A stretch of DNA of 60,000 bases, taken from assembly GCF_030272615.1 (NCBI RefSeq), contig NC_081413.1, forward strand, positions 16,256,285-16,316,284. The letters are read 5' to 3'. Below are positions 1 to 10,380 of the stretch, in pieces (the first letter of the stretch is position 1; each line of letters opens with the position of its first letter). The position numbers and the translations under genes are program-made. The notes below the pieces were generated by a model. That model had not been told where the DNA came from, did no database searches, and saw only the letters and a list, made by a program, of their open reading frames with translations. Origin of the DNA: Cryptomeria japonica (lineage: Eukaryota > Streptophyta > Pinopsida > Cupressales > Cupressaceae).

Positions 1-39
1 CCATGGCCTCGCCTGTAGTGTCCGAAACTCTGCCAGTGC

Positions 40-1131
40 CTAATCATACGGTAGCACTGGACCCCATGCATACCGCTCTCGGATCACTCGTGCATACTCC
101 CCTGATCCGGTAGGCAGTCCCTGCTGCCGTCCAAACTGCCTCATCACCCGTCCTGGCACCTGTCTCTCCACATGATAAGAGGTCCTCCCAATGAGGAATC
201 GGGTCATGAAGCAATACGGTAGTGCCTCTGCATCATCCTCCCATGGCTCACACTCTAAGTATGGCCGCCAGATCACTGCATCTAGGTCATCCAATGCCCG
301 CCGCCACCACTCTAACTTCCCCAAGTGGGGCTGACTCATCATGCCACTATACATAAACATGTATGGCTGGTCCACGGCTCGGAATCTGAGACTCACCGGT
401 CGAGTCACTGGTAGGTGCTCCCATGCCCACACATGCAGCAGCGTCATGCCCACTGCTAGCGACCCCCGCCCTCTGTACACTACCTCGTGTAACTCCTGAT
501 ACATGTGCGCTAACACGCACAGCCCCCAGGCATATCGGGTCCCCTCAGTCACCATCATCTCTATCACCTGTCCCCATCCCACCGCCAATCCATGTGACCG
601 CCTGTCTGGACACAGCAGTCCTCCCACGATCCCTGACAATACTGCTGGAAGGGGCTCATATAGTACCGCTATATCCTCCCATGCGATCGAGCCATCATCA
701 ATATATACATCATCCTCAAAAATCCGCTGACAAGACACCGTCCCCTAGGATCTATCATATGTCACCCGCTCTCCCTAAATCGGAATCCGGAGGATATGCC
801 ACACGTCCTCTAAAGTCACCGTCATCTCTCCCTGAGCTAGATGGAACGTGTACGTCTCACTGTGCCATCGCTCTGCCAATGCTGTGATCAGACCGTGATT
901 CATATGAATCACGGGCATGTGCATCACCTCGTACAGGCCAGTGGCTGCAATACAATCTATCTCTATCTGTGTCAACCGATCTCGCAATCCCTGTGTCGTG
1001 GGGTGGCGCTCGCGTAACTGCAACACGCGCAGATCCTCCTGCACATCGACATTCATCCAACCACCATCAGTTGTTTTGTTATCAAACTTTCTTAAGTTTA
1101 AACCTAGACTATCATCAGATACTTTGATCAA
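40..1131 (-). pseudogene. Plant mobile domain (PMD) protein, antisense to the element, broken
   Basis: One minus-strand reading frame holds a PMD (aminotransferase-like, MAIN/MAIL family) protein. Visible family features are ALAERWHSET followed by GEMTVTLEDVWHIL near 800-880, then AWEHLPVTRP, DLDAVIWRPY and a VERQVPGRVMRQFG-type block near 130-450. Two in-frame stops (775-777 and about 742-744) interrupt it eleven codons apart, and another stop at 40-42 precedes open sequence running to the window edge, so the true end may lie outside. PMD proteins act in plant nuclei in silencing and genome stability, and PMD genes are also carried by transposons. Position and antisense orientation before the polypurine tract suggest an element-borne copy, not a host gene. 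Confidence 0.75.
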
Positions 1132-1327
1132 GTATCTTCGGGTCTCAACAGGTAAGCAATCATGGCCGCCTAGACTTCAACAGGCATTTATCCTAACAAA
1201 TGACCTAAGTCTCATCGGGCTGCTATGGTTCAAAACAACTCCCACTTCACCTCGCCACCCATCAATCGTTAGGCATCAGGAGATTTATTTTGTCCGAAAC
1301 TGGGGCATCTTGTTATACTAAAGCAAA

Positions 1328-1626
1328 AGCGCTATTTTATCTACAATAGCGCTAAATCTACACAATAGCGCTACCACCACATCAATAGCGCTCAAACCAG
1401 ACTACAATAGCGCTACAAAACCAAAAATCCACTATACAATAGCGCTATTACGGGTCAATAGCGCTCAATTAACTCTACGATAGCGCTACTTAGACACAAG
1501 CGCTAAAACTTGCATACACTAGCGCTAATGAATACAAAAGCGCTCAAACTAGCTTACAAAAGCGCTATTTCGGCACAATAGCGCTAATTGATGGAGCAAA
1601 AGCGCTAAAACCATAGTTCCAGCGCT
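1328..1626. repeat. Array of 15 AGCGCT palindromes spaced about 20-21 bp
   Basis: AGCGCT starts at 1328, 1348, 1367, 1387, 1409, 1441, 1460, 1482, 1499, 1521, 1539, 1561, 1580, 1601 and 1621. Spacings are 17-22 bp except one of 32. Most copies read (C)AATAGCGCTA or AAAGCGCTA; the intervening ~14 bp are unrelated to each other. The array ends about 200 bp upstream of the start side of the antisense PMD gene. The period is not a multiple of three, so it is not coding. Confidence 0.9.
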
Positions 1627-2176
1627 CTTGCTTCGACTTGACTTGGACTCAGCTAAAAACCTATCAAAAATGCATGAAAATTGAGTTTTCGAATTTGCGT
1701 ACCGCTGGTCCGTAGTCCTCTGGGCGCTGGAACCGTTGGACTCGCTCGAATCGGTGCTCGATGATCGAAAACGGCATCGTAGCTCCTCCTTGCTCCTCCA
1801 AATGTCACTGTCAGAGCTCTCGTTTTCAACTGGTCGTGGTCACAAATGATCCTGTTTTCACCCCTTTCACCCCATTTATACCCCCCGCCATCACCGTAAC
1901 TTCGCCCCACTCATCGTCGTGGTCCCCGTGAACTTCCCGAGCCCCCCGTTTCTCCATGTTTCTCCCGTTTTCTTCTATTTTTCCCCAGTATACCTAACTT
2001 CTTCTTTTCTATCACCTCGCCAATTTTCATTCTTTTTCGAGAGATCGCCCGGTTTTTCGAAATTTTTTGGCCCATCTCTCGAGGGGGCATACCACCCATT
2101 AAATTCACATTTTATGGGGCATTTCTTCACACCTATTTTTCTTTCTTTGAAACGATGTGATAAACCGCACCGTCTC
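1627..2176. other. Spacer between AGCGCT array and polypurine tract
   Basis: Short open frames exist on both strands, for example 1653-1910 minus (85 codons, no recognised domain), but none has family features. It probably represents the upstream region of the antisense PMD gene together with the element's 3' untranslated region. Confidence 0.4.
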
Positions 2177-2189
2177 AAAGAGGGGCAAA
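2177..2189 (+). other. Polypurine tract of G0
   Basis: AAAGAGGGGCAAA directly abuts TGTAG at 2190. A purine run touching the 3' LTR is the plus-strand primer site of LTR retrotransposons and fixes the element's orientation as plus. Confidence 0.7.
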
Positions 2190-3640
2190 TGTAGTCACAT
2201 AAATCTGTCCATTTTAATTAAATAAATATTTCGTATTTATTTGATTAAAAATCCACTAGCCATCAATTAATTAAATTAATATTTAATTAATTTATCCCCA
2301 AACATTCTTCTATTAATTAAATAAATTATTCAATTTATTTTAATTAATTCATTAAATCCAATTCAAATCAATTAAATAAATAAAATCTATTTATTTAATT
2401 AAATCCCCCTATTCCTCTTTTAAATAAATTAAATAAAATATTTATTTAAATCATTATCCCCACCCCACTTGCATTTTCCTACAAATGCAACTTGCACACA
2501 TTTTGAAATAAATGAATTTTTATTTTAAATAAAATCCTATTTTCCCTCACCCACCAAATCCACTTGCAAAATCTAATCCCCTTCTAGATTCTTCTAACCC
2601 CTTCCTAATTAGCCTAATCCATCCCCTAATTATTGTCACATTCATAAGCAAAATGGAGTCACTTCTCAAAGCCTCAAAGTCTTTGATAACCATTAAAGGC
2701 TTCAAGTCTTCAACCACTAAATGGCTCAAAGTCTTTGATAACCATTGAAGGCTTCCAACTTTCAACCACTTAATCCCCAAAGTCTCCAATAACCATTAAT
2801 GGTTAATTCAACCCTCCCACATGGTTAAAACATTTGTTTTGACTCAACCTCTACTCAACCCAAGGGTCTCATCAAGCCTTTAATGCTTTGACCATGATTA
2901 TCTCTTAATCATTTGCACAAAGGTTTATCCTTGGATTAACTCTTAATTCAATGGATAATCTTAATTTAGACTTGACCCTTAGCCTTTAGATAAACATGAG
3001 GTCTTCTCAGGCCTTTAATGCCTCCAACCTCTTCTTTCAACCCAACCCTATGTGGACATTTGTCATCATTTCATTGGTGCCAATTGTGCACATGGATCCC
3101 CAACTTTCAAGCTTGACCCTTGATTAAACCTTTCAATCCTGGCCATCCATTGCTCCATTTTTCCTATAAATAGAGCCCATTCCTTCATAATCCAGATCCT
3201 GAAAACTTGTATGCATCTAAGCTATAGACATTTTAGAGAGCATTTAGCATAAGCAATCTAACATCTTGTCTTTTTGGTAAAATATATCATTTTAGCATCA
3301 ATAGATTAGTATTAGCTTTTCATTTCACATTTAGAGCTATACTATAATCTCAATCCTCCATAAGCATCCATAGTGCAAAAAGCTGCTGAGAGCTACACTA
3401 TTTTGGAACTTGGAGAGGAGAGGAACAAGGGAGAAGGAGCTAAGGCCATGCTAAGAGGCAGTTGGAGATACCTCATAATCTTTGTTTCGTTTATTAGATA
3501 CATTAGCATGCTTTTAGTGTCCCTCTTGGTATGCCTTTTTAGATTAGTTTTTGATTGACTAACACTAACGTTTTGTGTGTTTTGTGTTCTTTGATCATAG
3601 ACTAACCTTGTGCCATTTAGGAGGGCATCACTAACCATCT
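2190..3640 (+). repeat. 3' LTR of G0 (LTR-A), right end uncertain
   Basis: It begins TGTAGTCACATAAATC, followed by AT-rich palindromes built from AATTAAATAAAT (2216-2450), then a block repeating 'CTTTAATGG..CAAAGTC' phrases, and a TATA box at 3165. The stretch 2460-3165 is recognisably related to 54430-55043 (shared phrases include TTCTAGATTCTTCTAA and AATTAGCCTAAT). The part after 3200 has no second copy in the window, so the end is a guess. Confidence 0.6.
3165..3172 (+). promoter_or_regulatory. TATA box of LTR-A
   Basis: TATAAATA lies about 975 bp into the LTR in the context TTCCTATAAATAGAGCCC. The related LTR at 54241-55043 breaks off at the same place because G2 inserted there. Confidence 0.5.
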
Positions 3641-3983
3641 TTATGTTGTCAGGACTACTTCTCCTTGGTTCCCTCTTCGTTGTGTTTTTTGTTCTCTGTA
3701 GATATCTGGACTCATGTGGTGCATAAGGGGACTAATGTTTGGGGATGCCACTGATTATTGGCTGCATTTTTTGAAGATAATAGCCTCTTCACAGAATTAC
3801 TAATATAAGCTTGTTGTAAAAGCTTCCTTTATATCTAAGGTAATTGAAACTATAATCAGGGTTTATTGGGATGTATATGGGTTATTGTATTGGGTAGATA
3901 GGCTTATGTCTTTTGAGCAAAACTAAGGGGTTTTCTTACTGGTTCTTTCCCCTCTATGCTCTTTGAACCAGTCACCATGTAAA

Positions 3984-3992
<9 letters not shown>
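3641..3992. other. Non-coding, possible old LINE 3' tail
   Basis: No coding potential was found. The end (TCTTTCCCCTCTATGCTCTTTG..ACCAGTCACCATGTAAAA followed by TA and TG repeats) resembles the 3' end style of plant LINEs, which often finish in short simple repeats. I could not link it to coding sequence. Confidence 0.25.

Positions 3993-4059
<67 letters not shown>
3993..4059. repeat. (TG)33 microsatellite
   Basis: An uninterrupted TG dinucleotide run of 67 nt, preceded by a short (TA) run. It is likely to vary in length between individuals. Confidence 0.98.
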
Positions 4060-4065
<6 letters not shown>

Positions 4066-4083
4066 AATATAATTTTAGTGGTA

Positions 4084-4272
4084 TCATCCACTTTTATCAA
4101 AAAAAAAAAATTTATTTTGAGACACATGATTGCATGCCAAAGCTTTTACTTCCTCGCCTTTTTTAATTGAATTGAGGCAAATTGCACAATCAATCTGTGC
4201 ATCTTCTAATCCCTCAATCCACGATGTGGATGATCCTAAAATCGCTACAGCCTCTTCATCGCTCATTTTCAT
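4084..4272 (-). pseudogene. Half RING-H2 finger fragment
   Basis: A 62-codon frame starts at ATG 4270-4272 and contains CAICLNSIKKGEEVKALACNH, matching the first four zinc ligands (C, C, C, H) of a RING-H2 E3 ubiquitin-ligase domain in normal spacing. After that His the family pattern (FHxxC...CPxC) is lost and the frame runs into low-complexity codons next to an A-tract. Either an exon-intron junction follows or the gene is truncated. No continuation was found on the minus strand down to 3400. It could be a captured or relict host gene piece. Confidence 0.45.
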
Positions 4273-5315
4273 TAATAGATAAATTAATTGGTTTTACAAT
4301 TTTTTCCTTCAGTCATGCATATTGTGCTAATTGATTACAAATTTATTAAAGAGTAGATTAATTATTAGTATAATTATTATAAATATCATTTTGGAGAGGA
4401 GAGCTATTGTTTACAGTTTGATATTTCAAAAAATAAATATTTTAAATATTTGTTATCTATAATTTTAATAAGTTAATTATTTTATATTTTATTTATCTAC
4501 AAAACCACTTCCATGAAAGATTGAAAAACATTCATTTGTAGAACCCATGTTAAGGAAAAATTTGTATTCAAACAAATAGATTGAATCACTTGGAATCTTA
4601 TATAACTAAAATAATATTAATCCAACATATCTTAATCTTATTAGAAAGTTTTTAGCTCTAATACCATGTAAAAAAACAAACCTAAATAATAATTAAAAAA
4701 TAACATAAGAATAAAACAAAACATAAAACATAATTAAATGACTAAAAAATAATTAATTTTATCCTATAATTAATTATATATATATTTCATTAAATTTATT
4801 GGATACAATATACAATAATAATATTGTTAAATTTATATTTAAAAAATCTAAAATTTCAAAACTTAAAAATAATTTTACTTTTCCTTAACATCTTAAAACA
4901 ATTATTTTTCTTTAATTTATATTATTTTTTCTAGTAAAATTTTAATTATTATGAAATAATTATTTTAATTTTTTATCTTAATTATTATAATTTTTAAAAT
5001 ATAATCATTATTAAAATTAAATCATAATTATTATTAAAACTATACTAAAAACAAGGCAAGTACTAGCCACTATGTGGCACTTGTTTTTATTAAATTGATT
5101 TAGTTCCGTATTTTGTTTGGAAAGGACAATTTATCCCTTCAAAACGTTGCCTATAAACTTATTCTTTTAGATTCATATAGATTAAAGTTAGTTTAATATT
5201 ATTTTGGGAGATAGTGTAAACTAAGATAGTATAATTATGTAATGGTGAAAATTGTATTTTTTTATTAGTCAATTTGAGTTTATCTTATATGGAATAAAAA
5301 CTATATTAATGATGT
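4273..5315. other. AT-rich non-coding DNA
   Basis: Very AT-rich, without open frames of interest. An imperfect hairpin (CAAGTactaGCCAC / GTGGCACTTG) lies at about 5054-5081. Nothing else recognisable was seen. Confidence 0.6.
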
Positions 5316-5329
5316 GATTCTAACGATAG
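5316..5329. repeat. Left target-site duplication of LINE-2
   Basis: GATTCTAACGATAG is repeated exactly at 8001-8014, on the other side of the LINE. A 14-bp duplication adjoining the poly(A/T) side is the signature of target-primed reverse transcription. Confidence 0.92.
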
Positions 5330-5853
5330 TTTTTTTTTTCAATAAAAGTGGCATAGCCACTAAACTTTGTTATTAATTTTTAGATATTTTTTACAACGGG
5401 TTCAAAAGGCATACCAGCAGGAAAGAACCCACAAGAAAACCTTCGGTTGTCACCTTAAAAAAAAGAAACTAAACTACCCTTACAAAATAGCTGGATCCCA
5501 ATGATCCGAAATTTCACCCATACCCATATAATTGCCCTATTTACAAAGATCCCATAGGACAGATGCCTCAACTAATTATATACTCAGTTGGTTACAAAAT
5601 GAAGAACTGAACACCAAAAAAGTTTCGTCAAGAAGATCTAGGAGCCCATCAACTGTTATCAGCAGCAAGATACAAAATGTGGAAAATCATGCAGGGGCAC
5701 CAAGGAGACCATAAATTTAAACCAAAGGGGAGCCGAAACTGAGATAGACCAAGTATATCCAACTCCAAAAATTTGAGTCAATGAGAGCTGCCCAAAAATC
5801 CATCCCATAATCAGCCTGCAAAAAAGTGAGAGATACTTGCAAAAAATGTGAAA

Positions 5854-6519
5854 TCAGTTAGTCATAAACCAATTACTCGAACTTTCCTCCAGAGGAGTAG
5901 GTAGAGCATCATAAGGAACAAGAGACTGTATAGGGACCGCAAGGAGGGGAGTAGCAGATGAAACAAAACAGAAATTTATCAGAGCATGAAGGCCAATTAA
6001 CACATCTCGTGCCCTAGCCAAAACTTGGGGAGAGATAAAACCATGCAAACTCTCCACAACTTTTAGTGCTTCATCAATAGTGTCGCAAATCAGACCCATT
6101 CTAATTTCAAAAAGCAATTCTCCATAGTGTCCATCTTCCAAAAGATTTTGAATAGAAAGGAAACCCCCATAAGGAAGAGTACCCATATCAAAATTATAAC
6201 TATCCAAAGCTGACCCAAGATGATGCATATCAAGCATTGGAGGAGCCACAAATTTTGATGCAATAAGTTGGACCAGAGTCTTATCCCACAGAAGATCACA
6301 ACATATAGTAAAAAAATGAGACAAAACTTCTGAAGAAGAGATAAAAGAAGGAGAGAGCAACCAACAATTACCCACCACCCTGCGAATTTCAGACTCCAAC
6401 TCCAGATTATGCAGAACAAAAACTCTCCCAAGCTTTTCAGAAACATAACCATAATTATCGACAATGTCTACCTTTGGAGTAATTAATGAAACATGATAAA
6501 TCATAAAAGTACTAGTCAT
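5854..6519 (-). CDS. Unknown 221-aa ORF in the 3' region of LINE-2
   Basis: An intact frame of 221 codons lies about 750 bp downstream of the RNase H ORF and about 510 bp before the poly-A tail of LINE-2. The protein is mixed hydrophobic and acidic, with hydrophobic stretches near residues 60-85 and 180-200 and no motif I recognise. Cysteines are scattered and do not form a zinc-finger pattern. It may be a third ORF of this LINE family, a captured host exon, or chance. No neighbour in this window has a homologue. Confidence 0.4.
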   Translation of the reverse strand: MTSTFMIYHVSLITPKVDIVDNYGYVSEKLGRVFVLHNLELESEIRRVVGNCWLLSPSFISSSEVLSHFFTICCDLLWDKTLVQLIASKFVAPPMLDMHHLGSALDSYNFDMGTLPYGGFLSIQNLLEDGHYGELLFEIRMGLICDTIDEALKVVESLHGFISPQVLARARDVLIGLHALINFCFVSSATPLLAVPIQSLVPYDALPTPLEESSSNWFMTN

Positions 6520-6650
6520 GAGAGATAGTTACCTTTCCCACAGAGAGAAATACTCCTCAAGTTACCTTCGACGCAGATAAACAAAAACATACTGCACCAA
6601 AAATCAATATATAGCCGAAGCAAAAAAGCAAGTAAAACCAAAGTTAATTT

Positions 6651-6870
6651 GCCACCTTGCACAATAATGAATGATCCATTCATGTGAAAAGCCAAGAAAC
6701 AAGAAAAAACATTCCAAGTGATGCATTTCGTCCGATTAAGCCAAAAAGCCTATAATATTTAACCACCTTTCATAATAATGAATGATCCACTCATGTGAAA
6801 AAACCAACTATCCAAAAAATCATTTTAAGAGATGCATCTCGGGTGAGCCACAAAAAGGCAACAAATAAAT
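6651..6870. repeat. Two-copy ~115-bp degenerate tandem repeat in LINE-2
   Basis: The phrase AATAATGAATGATCCAyTCATG occurs near 6663 and 6775, each followed by GTGAAAAxCCAA and then by GATGCATyTCG about 45 bp later. This is an internal duplication in the LINE 3' region. Confidence 0.65.
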
Positions 6871-7271
6871 AATGATTAAACCTCATTATCACCTCTATGA
6901 GAAGTACCAAATATCACCACCAAATCCAAAAAATAGTACGATATTAATCATTGTATGAAAGGGCAGAGCACGTCACATTTATCGATCCGTAAAATGAATA
7001 CCCCTCGTGTGAGAACAACTTGATAAAGTTTTGAGAGAAAATAATAAACAAAGCAAGCCACCACTCTCAAAAACGTAAAAAGAACAAACCAAGCCATTAC
7101 TCTAAAAGCCAATAAACATAGTCACCCTTAATTCTTATGACAGCTCGCAACCAAACTATATATATGATAACAAATTCCCACATACAGAGTCAAATTACCA
7201 GTTGAACATAAACAAAAAACATGCCTATCCTGACTGTCAATAGAGAGTCAAATTTTCAAGAAAACCTCATG

Positions 7272-8021
7272 TCATTGCAAGTATTCCAAAACTGAAACAG
7301 GAATTTCAATAGAGCTTACATCACGAAGAATAGCATTACTATCAATAGCAAGATTAGCCAAAAAATCTACTATTCTATTTATCTCTCTATAACAGTGAGT
7401 AATGAAGAAAGAATCAAAGAATTCCAATTGCTGGAGAATAAGATCAAGAAGATATTGCAATTGCCAACAATGAGAGTTCCTTTTTAACACACTCTGAATG
7501 ATCACCAATGAATCCCCTTCAATAATGAGGTCTTGAATTCCTAGGGAAATAGCCAATTCCAGACCCAAAGACAAAGCCTTAAATTCAGCAAAATTATTAG
7601 ACTGAATACCAATTGCATGACACCTAGCATGAATAATATGAGTGTGATGGTCAAAAATCACCATACCTACCCCAACCAAACCAAGATTTCCGTGAGAGGC
7701 ACCATCAAAGTTCAACTTAAACTTACCAAGAGGAGGAGGTTTCCAAGAGGCCAACTTTCTTTTGTTTAAGGCATCACCCTTTTTCAAAATTGATCCATGA
7801 GAGGGAAGGGCAGATAACATGCTCCAAACTCTAGTCACCCTACTATCCCAATGTGAAAAGGAAGTGAGATTTTCCAAATTCCTACTTATATGAGACAAAG
7901 CAACCTCAGAAATGGATGATTCAATTTTCAGTAAGACCTCTGGAAGAGAAGAGCTAGTGTTTCTAAAGATCCTATTATTACGCTCTAACCAAATATTCCA
8001 GATTCTAACGATAGTTGACAT
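7272..8021 (-). CDS. RNase H (RVT_3) ORF of LINE-2, with start codon from flanking DNA
   Basis: The 249-codon frame is open from end to end. It carries the four catalytic acidic positions of a plant-LINE RNase H: Asp in KLNFDGASHGN, Glu in FAEFKALSLGLELA, Asp in IIEGDSLVII, and Asp in NRIVDFLANLA. Upstream is the linker WLERNNRIF that in full LINEs joins the zf-RVT region to RNase H. The first seven codons (MSTIVRI) lie in the target DNA, including the duplicated GATTCTAACGATAG, so the ATG at 8019-8021 is not LINE sequence. Whether it is transcribed cannot be seen here. Confidence 0.8.
   Translation of the reverse strand: MSTIVRIWNIWLERNNRIFRNTSSSLPEVLLKIESSISEVALSHISRNLENLTSFSHWDSRVTRVWSMLSALPSHGSILKKGDALNKRKLASWKPPPLGKFKLNFDGASHGNLGLVGVGMVIFDHHTHIIHARCHAIGIQSNNFAEFKALSLGLELAISLGIQDLIIEGDSLVIIQSVLKRNSHCWQLQYLLDLILQQLEFFDSFFITHCYREINRIVDFLANLAIDSNAILRDVSSIEIPVSVLEYLQ
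8001..8014. repeat. Right target-site duplication of LINE-2
   Basis: Exact copy of 5316-5329. It marks the 5' (truncated) end of the minus-strand LINE. Confidence 0.92.
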
Positions 8022-9674
8022 ATAAATAAAGTTTTATTTGTCTTTATCTACAATTATTTCAATCAACTAGTCTTGATATCCAAGTCAAATTTGTGATTAG
8101 TACAACTTACCAAAGTCAAATGCACAATTTGTTAAAAAATCCTCTAAACTTTAAAATCTTGATTTTAATTTGGAGTCAACCTTACCCTTCCCATATGATT
8201 GTTGAAAGTTGAACCACTGCATTTGTGATCCTTAGAGTTGTAGTTGAAAGGATGGCCTTAGTTCATTCCAAGGAATCTAGTAGAATCAGAAATCTTTCAT
8301 CTTGCTTTCATATTAGTAATTGCACTTAGAAGAACATTATCAAAGTACCTACATTGCATCATACTAAACTATCTCGTACACACTTGTTGTCTACATTTTT
8401 TTTCAAAGTTGTTGGCCCAACACCCTTGCAAGATTTGACTAAAGGGAGACATATTCCTAGCAATTAGAAGAATCTTAACTAAACCAAATAATTGAAGCGG
8501 ATTGAAGGAGAACACTCATAATTTTATAGAGATCATATAGGAAAGAAGGTTAACATCTTCAATTGCAAGATCGTGTCTACAATTCCAAAAATCACTTTCA
8601 TAATTACAAAAGTGATGTACTATAATAGAACTTGGATATAAATTAATAATGAAATTATGTTGAAAATTTAAAGAATATAAGTCCATTAACCATAATAAAA
8701 AATGTAAATGAAATGACAATAAAAAAGATGCAAACCATAACACAAGATATTCATGGAGAAACTCTTGCAAGAAAAAACTCCAGACCTAAAGACATATAGA
8801 ACGTATATTGTTTTTTTAAAATAAATTACAACAATACAACTTCACTCTCTAAATTCGTGCAGCACTTCTTTACTAGTGCAACCTACAAAATGATTTTCTC
8901 AACCTCCTAAACCCAACTTGAATTTATAAAAGAATTATAAGATGAAACCATGGAATGGCTTTGGAAACCATGGAATGGCTTTGGAAACCATTTACAAACC
9001 TAAGAAATTCATGTCACCTGGACTCAAATCCCAACACTTCCCTTGGTCCAAGATGCTCCTAGTTATTGATAGCATGAATTACATGTTAGCATAGTGAGAA
9101 ATAATTTAGAATATTTGATTATCGATACTTGGGTGTCCAATTTATCCTTATTATTCCATATATTAGATGGTTTATAATGAGTGTTCAACATTTTTATAGG
9201 CTATTAAATATTGTCCCTCTTGCATCCTCTTACATGTCATAAAAATGTGTGATAAGTAACCCCATGAAGACTACTCAAAATACTCTCACACACCTGTCAA
9301 GGTGAAAGCACATGTCTAAGCAAGGCAAGAAAAAAGTGGGACATCTACATCCTTGTGTGGGGAAAAAATCCACTTAAAGACCAAATCTATATCACTCAAA
9401 AGTGGGACACTAACTTTTCAAAGTGGAGACAAAAAGTGCAAAAAAATGAAATAACAATATATAAAAAAGATTAAGAGAACATTATGATTGAATGGTTGAG
9501 ACACCTTATCCCAATTGTCTCTCACTTATCGAATACCTTGCAATAATATAAGTGAACAATATTAAAATCTAACAACAATATCAATTCTATAAGATATGAG
9601 ACCGATGGCCTCCATACACCAATAGAACTTCTTCATGCTCATTGACTCGGTGAGGGAATCTACAGCATTCTTTG
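8015..9674. other. Non-coding region
   Basis: No gene or element end could be recognised. A 20-bp unit (AAACCATGGAATGGCTTTGG) is tandemly duplicated at 8945-8964 and 8965-8984. Confidence 0.5.
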
Positions 9675-10354
9675 TGTTGGAGTAATTTTAAAATAATTAT
9701 CTAATTATTTATTAATTGCGTCCTTTAATTTCTTTTTCACTTGAGCTAAACTTAGGTGCTTTATTTTATCTAGTTTATTATTTAAAATGAAATATACATC
9801 CAAATAATGGGGAAGCCTTTTATAAGTTCTTTCTATTTTCAAATCTTCTTTTATTTTATCATGTAACCATTCTTTTGTCCAATCAAGTTAAATTAAAATT
9901 TATTGTACCATTACACATTCCACATGATACTTTGATCGAGTGTGATGTTTTCTATTTTTTCAGATTTCTTTAATAAATATTGAGTTTTACAGACTTCCAC
10001 CGTTCAATTTTTTATTGGTTTGATCTCCTGCAACTATTTATGAAATTACCTCATTCATTCTTTATGTATCGTGACATCGTCTTCTAATTGGCTCATTAAT
10101 GTAAATTAGTCATTTTTCTTTGTTCAAATTGTCAAGCATGCATGTTGTGAATAGTGTCTACACCATCATCATGTGTGCTATAAGTAGGCAATGGCTATCT
10201 TGCTTCCCTCTTGCATGCGCGCATTGTTAAGTTTTCTGTAGTTCAAAAGGTGTGATTGTGGAAGTTGCTGAAGTGCAGCTCGTGTTGGATGTTCAGTAAG
10301 AGGATATTTTCTATTTTGTATTTAGAATGTTTCTTAGAAATGTGTGGTTATTTT
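9675..10354 (+). repeat. Candidate left part of a copia-like solo LTR, split by G1
   Basis: It begins TGTTGGAGTAATTTT, a usual copia LTR start. The matching downstream part would be 20712-21226, which has a TATA-like box and a U5-like phrase (GGTTTTTCCTCGCATTGGGG). No target duplication or internal region was found, so the call is tentative. Confidence 0.35.
10350..10354. repeat. Left target-site duplication of G1
   Basis: ATTTT immediately precedes the LTR. ATTTC follows the LTR remnant at 20707-20711, a 4 of 5 match. Confidence 0.55.
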
Positions 10355-10380
10355 TGTAGACACCTAAAATTGTCTTGTCT

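Larger units (their letters stand above)
1..3640 (+). mobile_element. G0: right-hand part of a Tat-like Ty3/gypsy element
   Basis: The segment reads, left to right, as antisense PMD pseudogene, spacer with an AGCGCT array, polypurine tract (2177-2189) and an LTR-like sequence beginning TGTAG at 2190. A plus-strand element would show exactly this order at its 3' end. The gag-pol part would lie left of the window. The right end of the LTR is not certain: no clear terminal CA plus target duplication was found, and 3640 is an estimate. The lineage call rests on the PMD gene and on LTR resemblance to elements G1 and G2. Confidence 0.6.
5330..8000 (-). mobile_element. LINE-2: 5'-truncated L1-type LINE
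   Basis: The element is bounded by exact 14-bp duplications, ends in a T10 run at 5330-5339 (poly-A on the minus strand), and contains only the C-terminal RNase H part of ORF2 plus a long 3' region. The truncation falls inside the linker motif WNIWLERNNRIF, so reverse transcription stopped before RT was copied. Its 3' region (5340-7271) is about 1.9 kb, against roughly 0.2 kb in LINE-1, so the two LINEs belong to different families. Confidence 0.88.

Noticed and set aside
423-887. 154-codon plus-strand frame
   Set aside because: It is the shadow of the minus-strand PMD protein, and its Pro/Ser/Thr-rich translation has no family features.
1328-1626. CRISPR-like array
   Set aside because: The repeated part is only about 6-10 bp with ~14-bp gaps, far too short for CRISPR repeats and spacers, and the DNA is plant nuclear.
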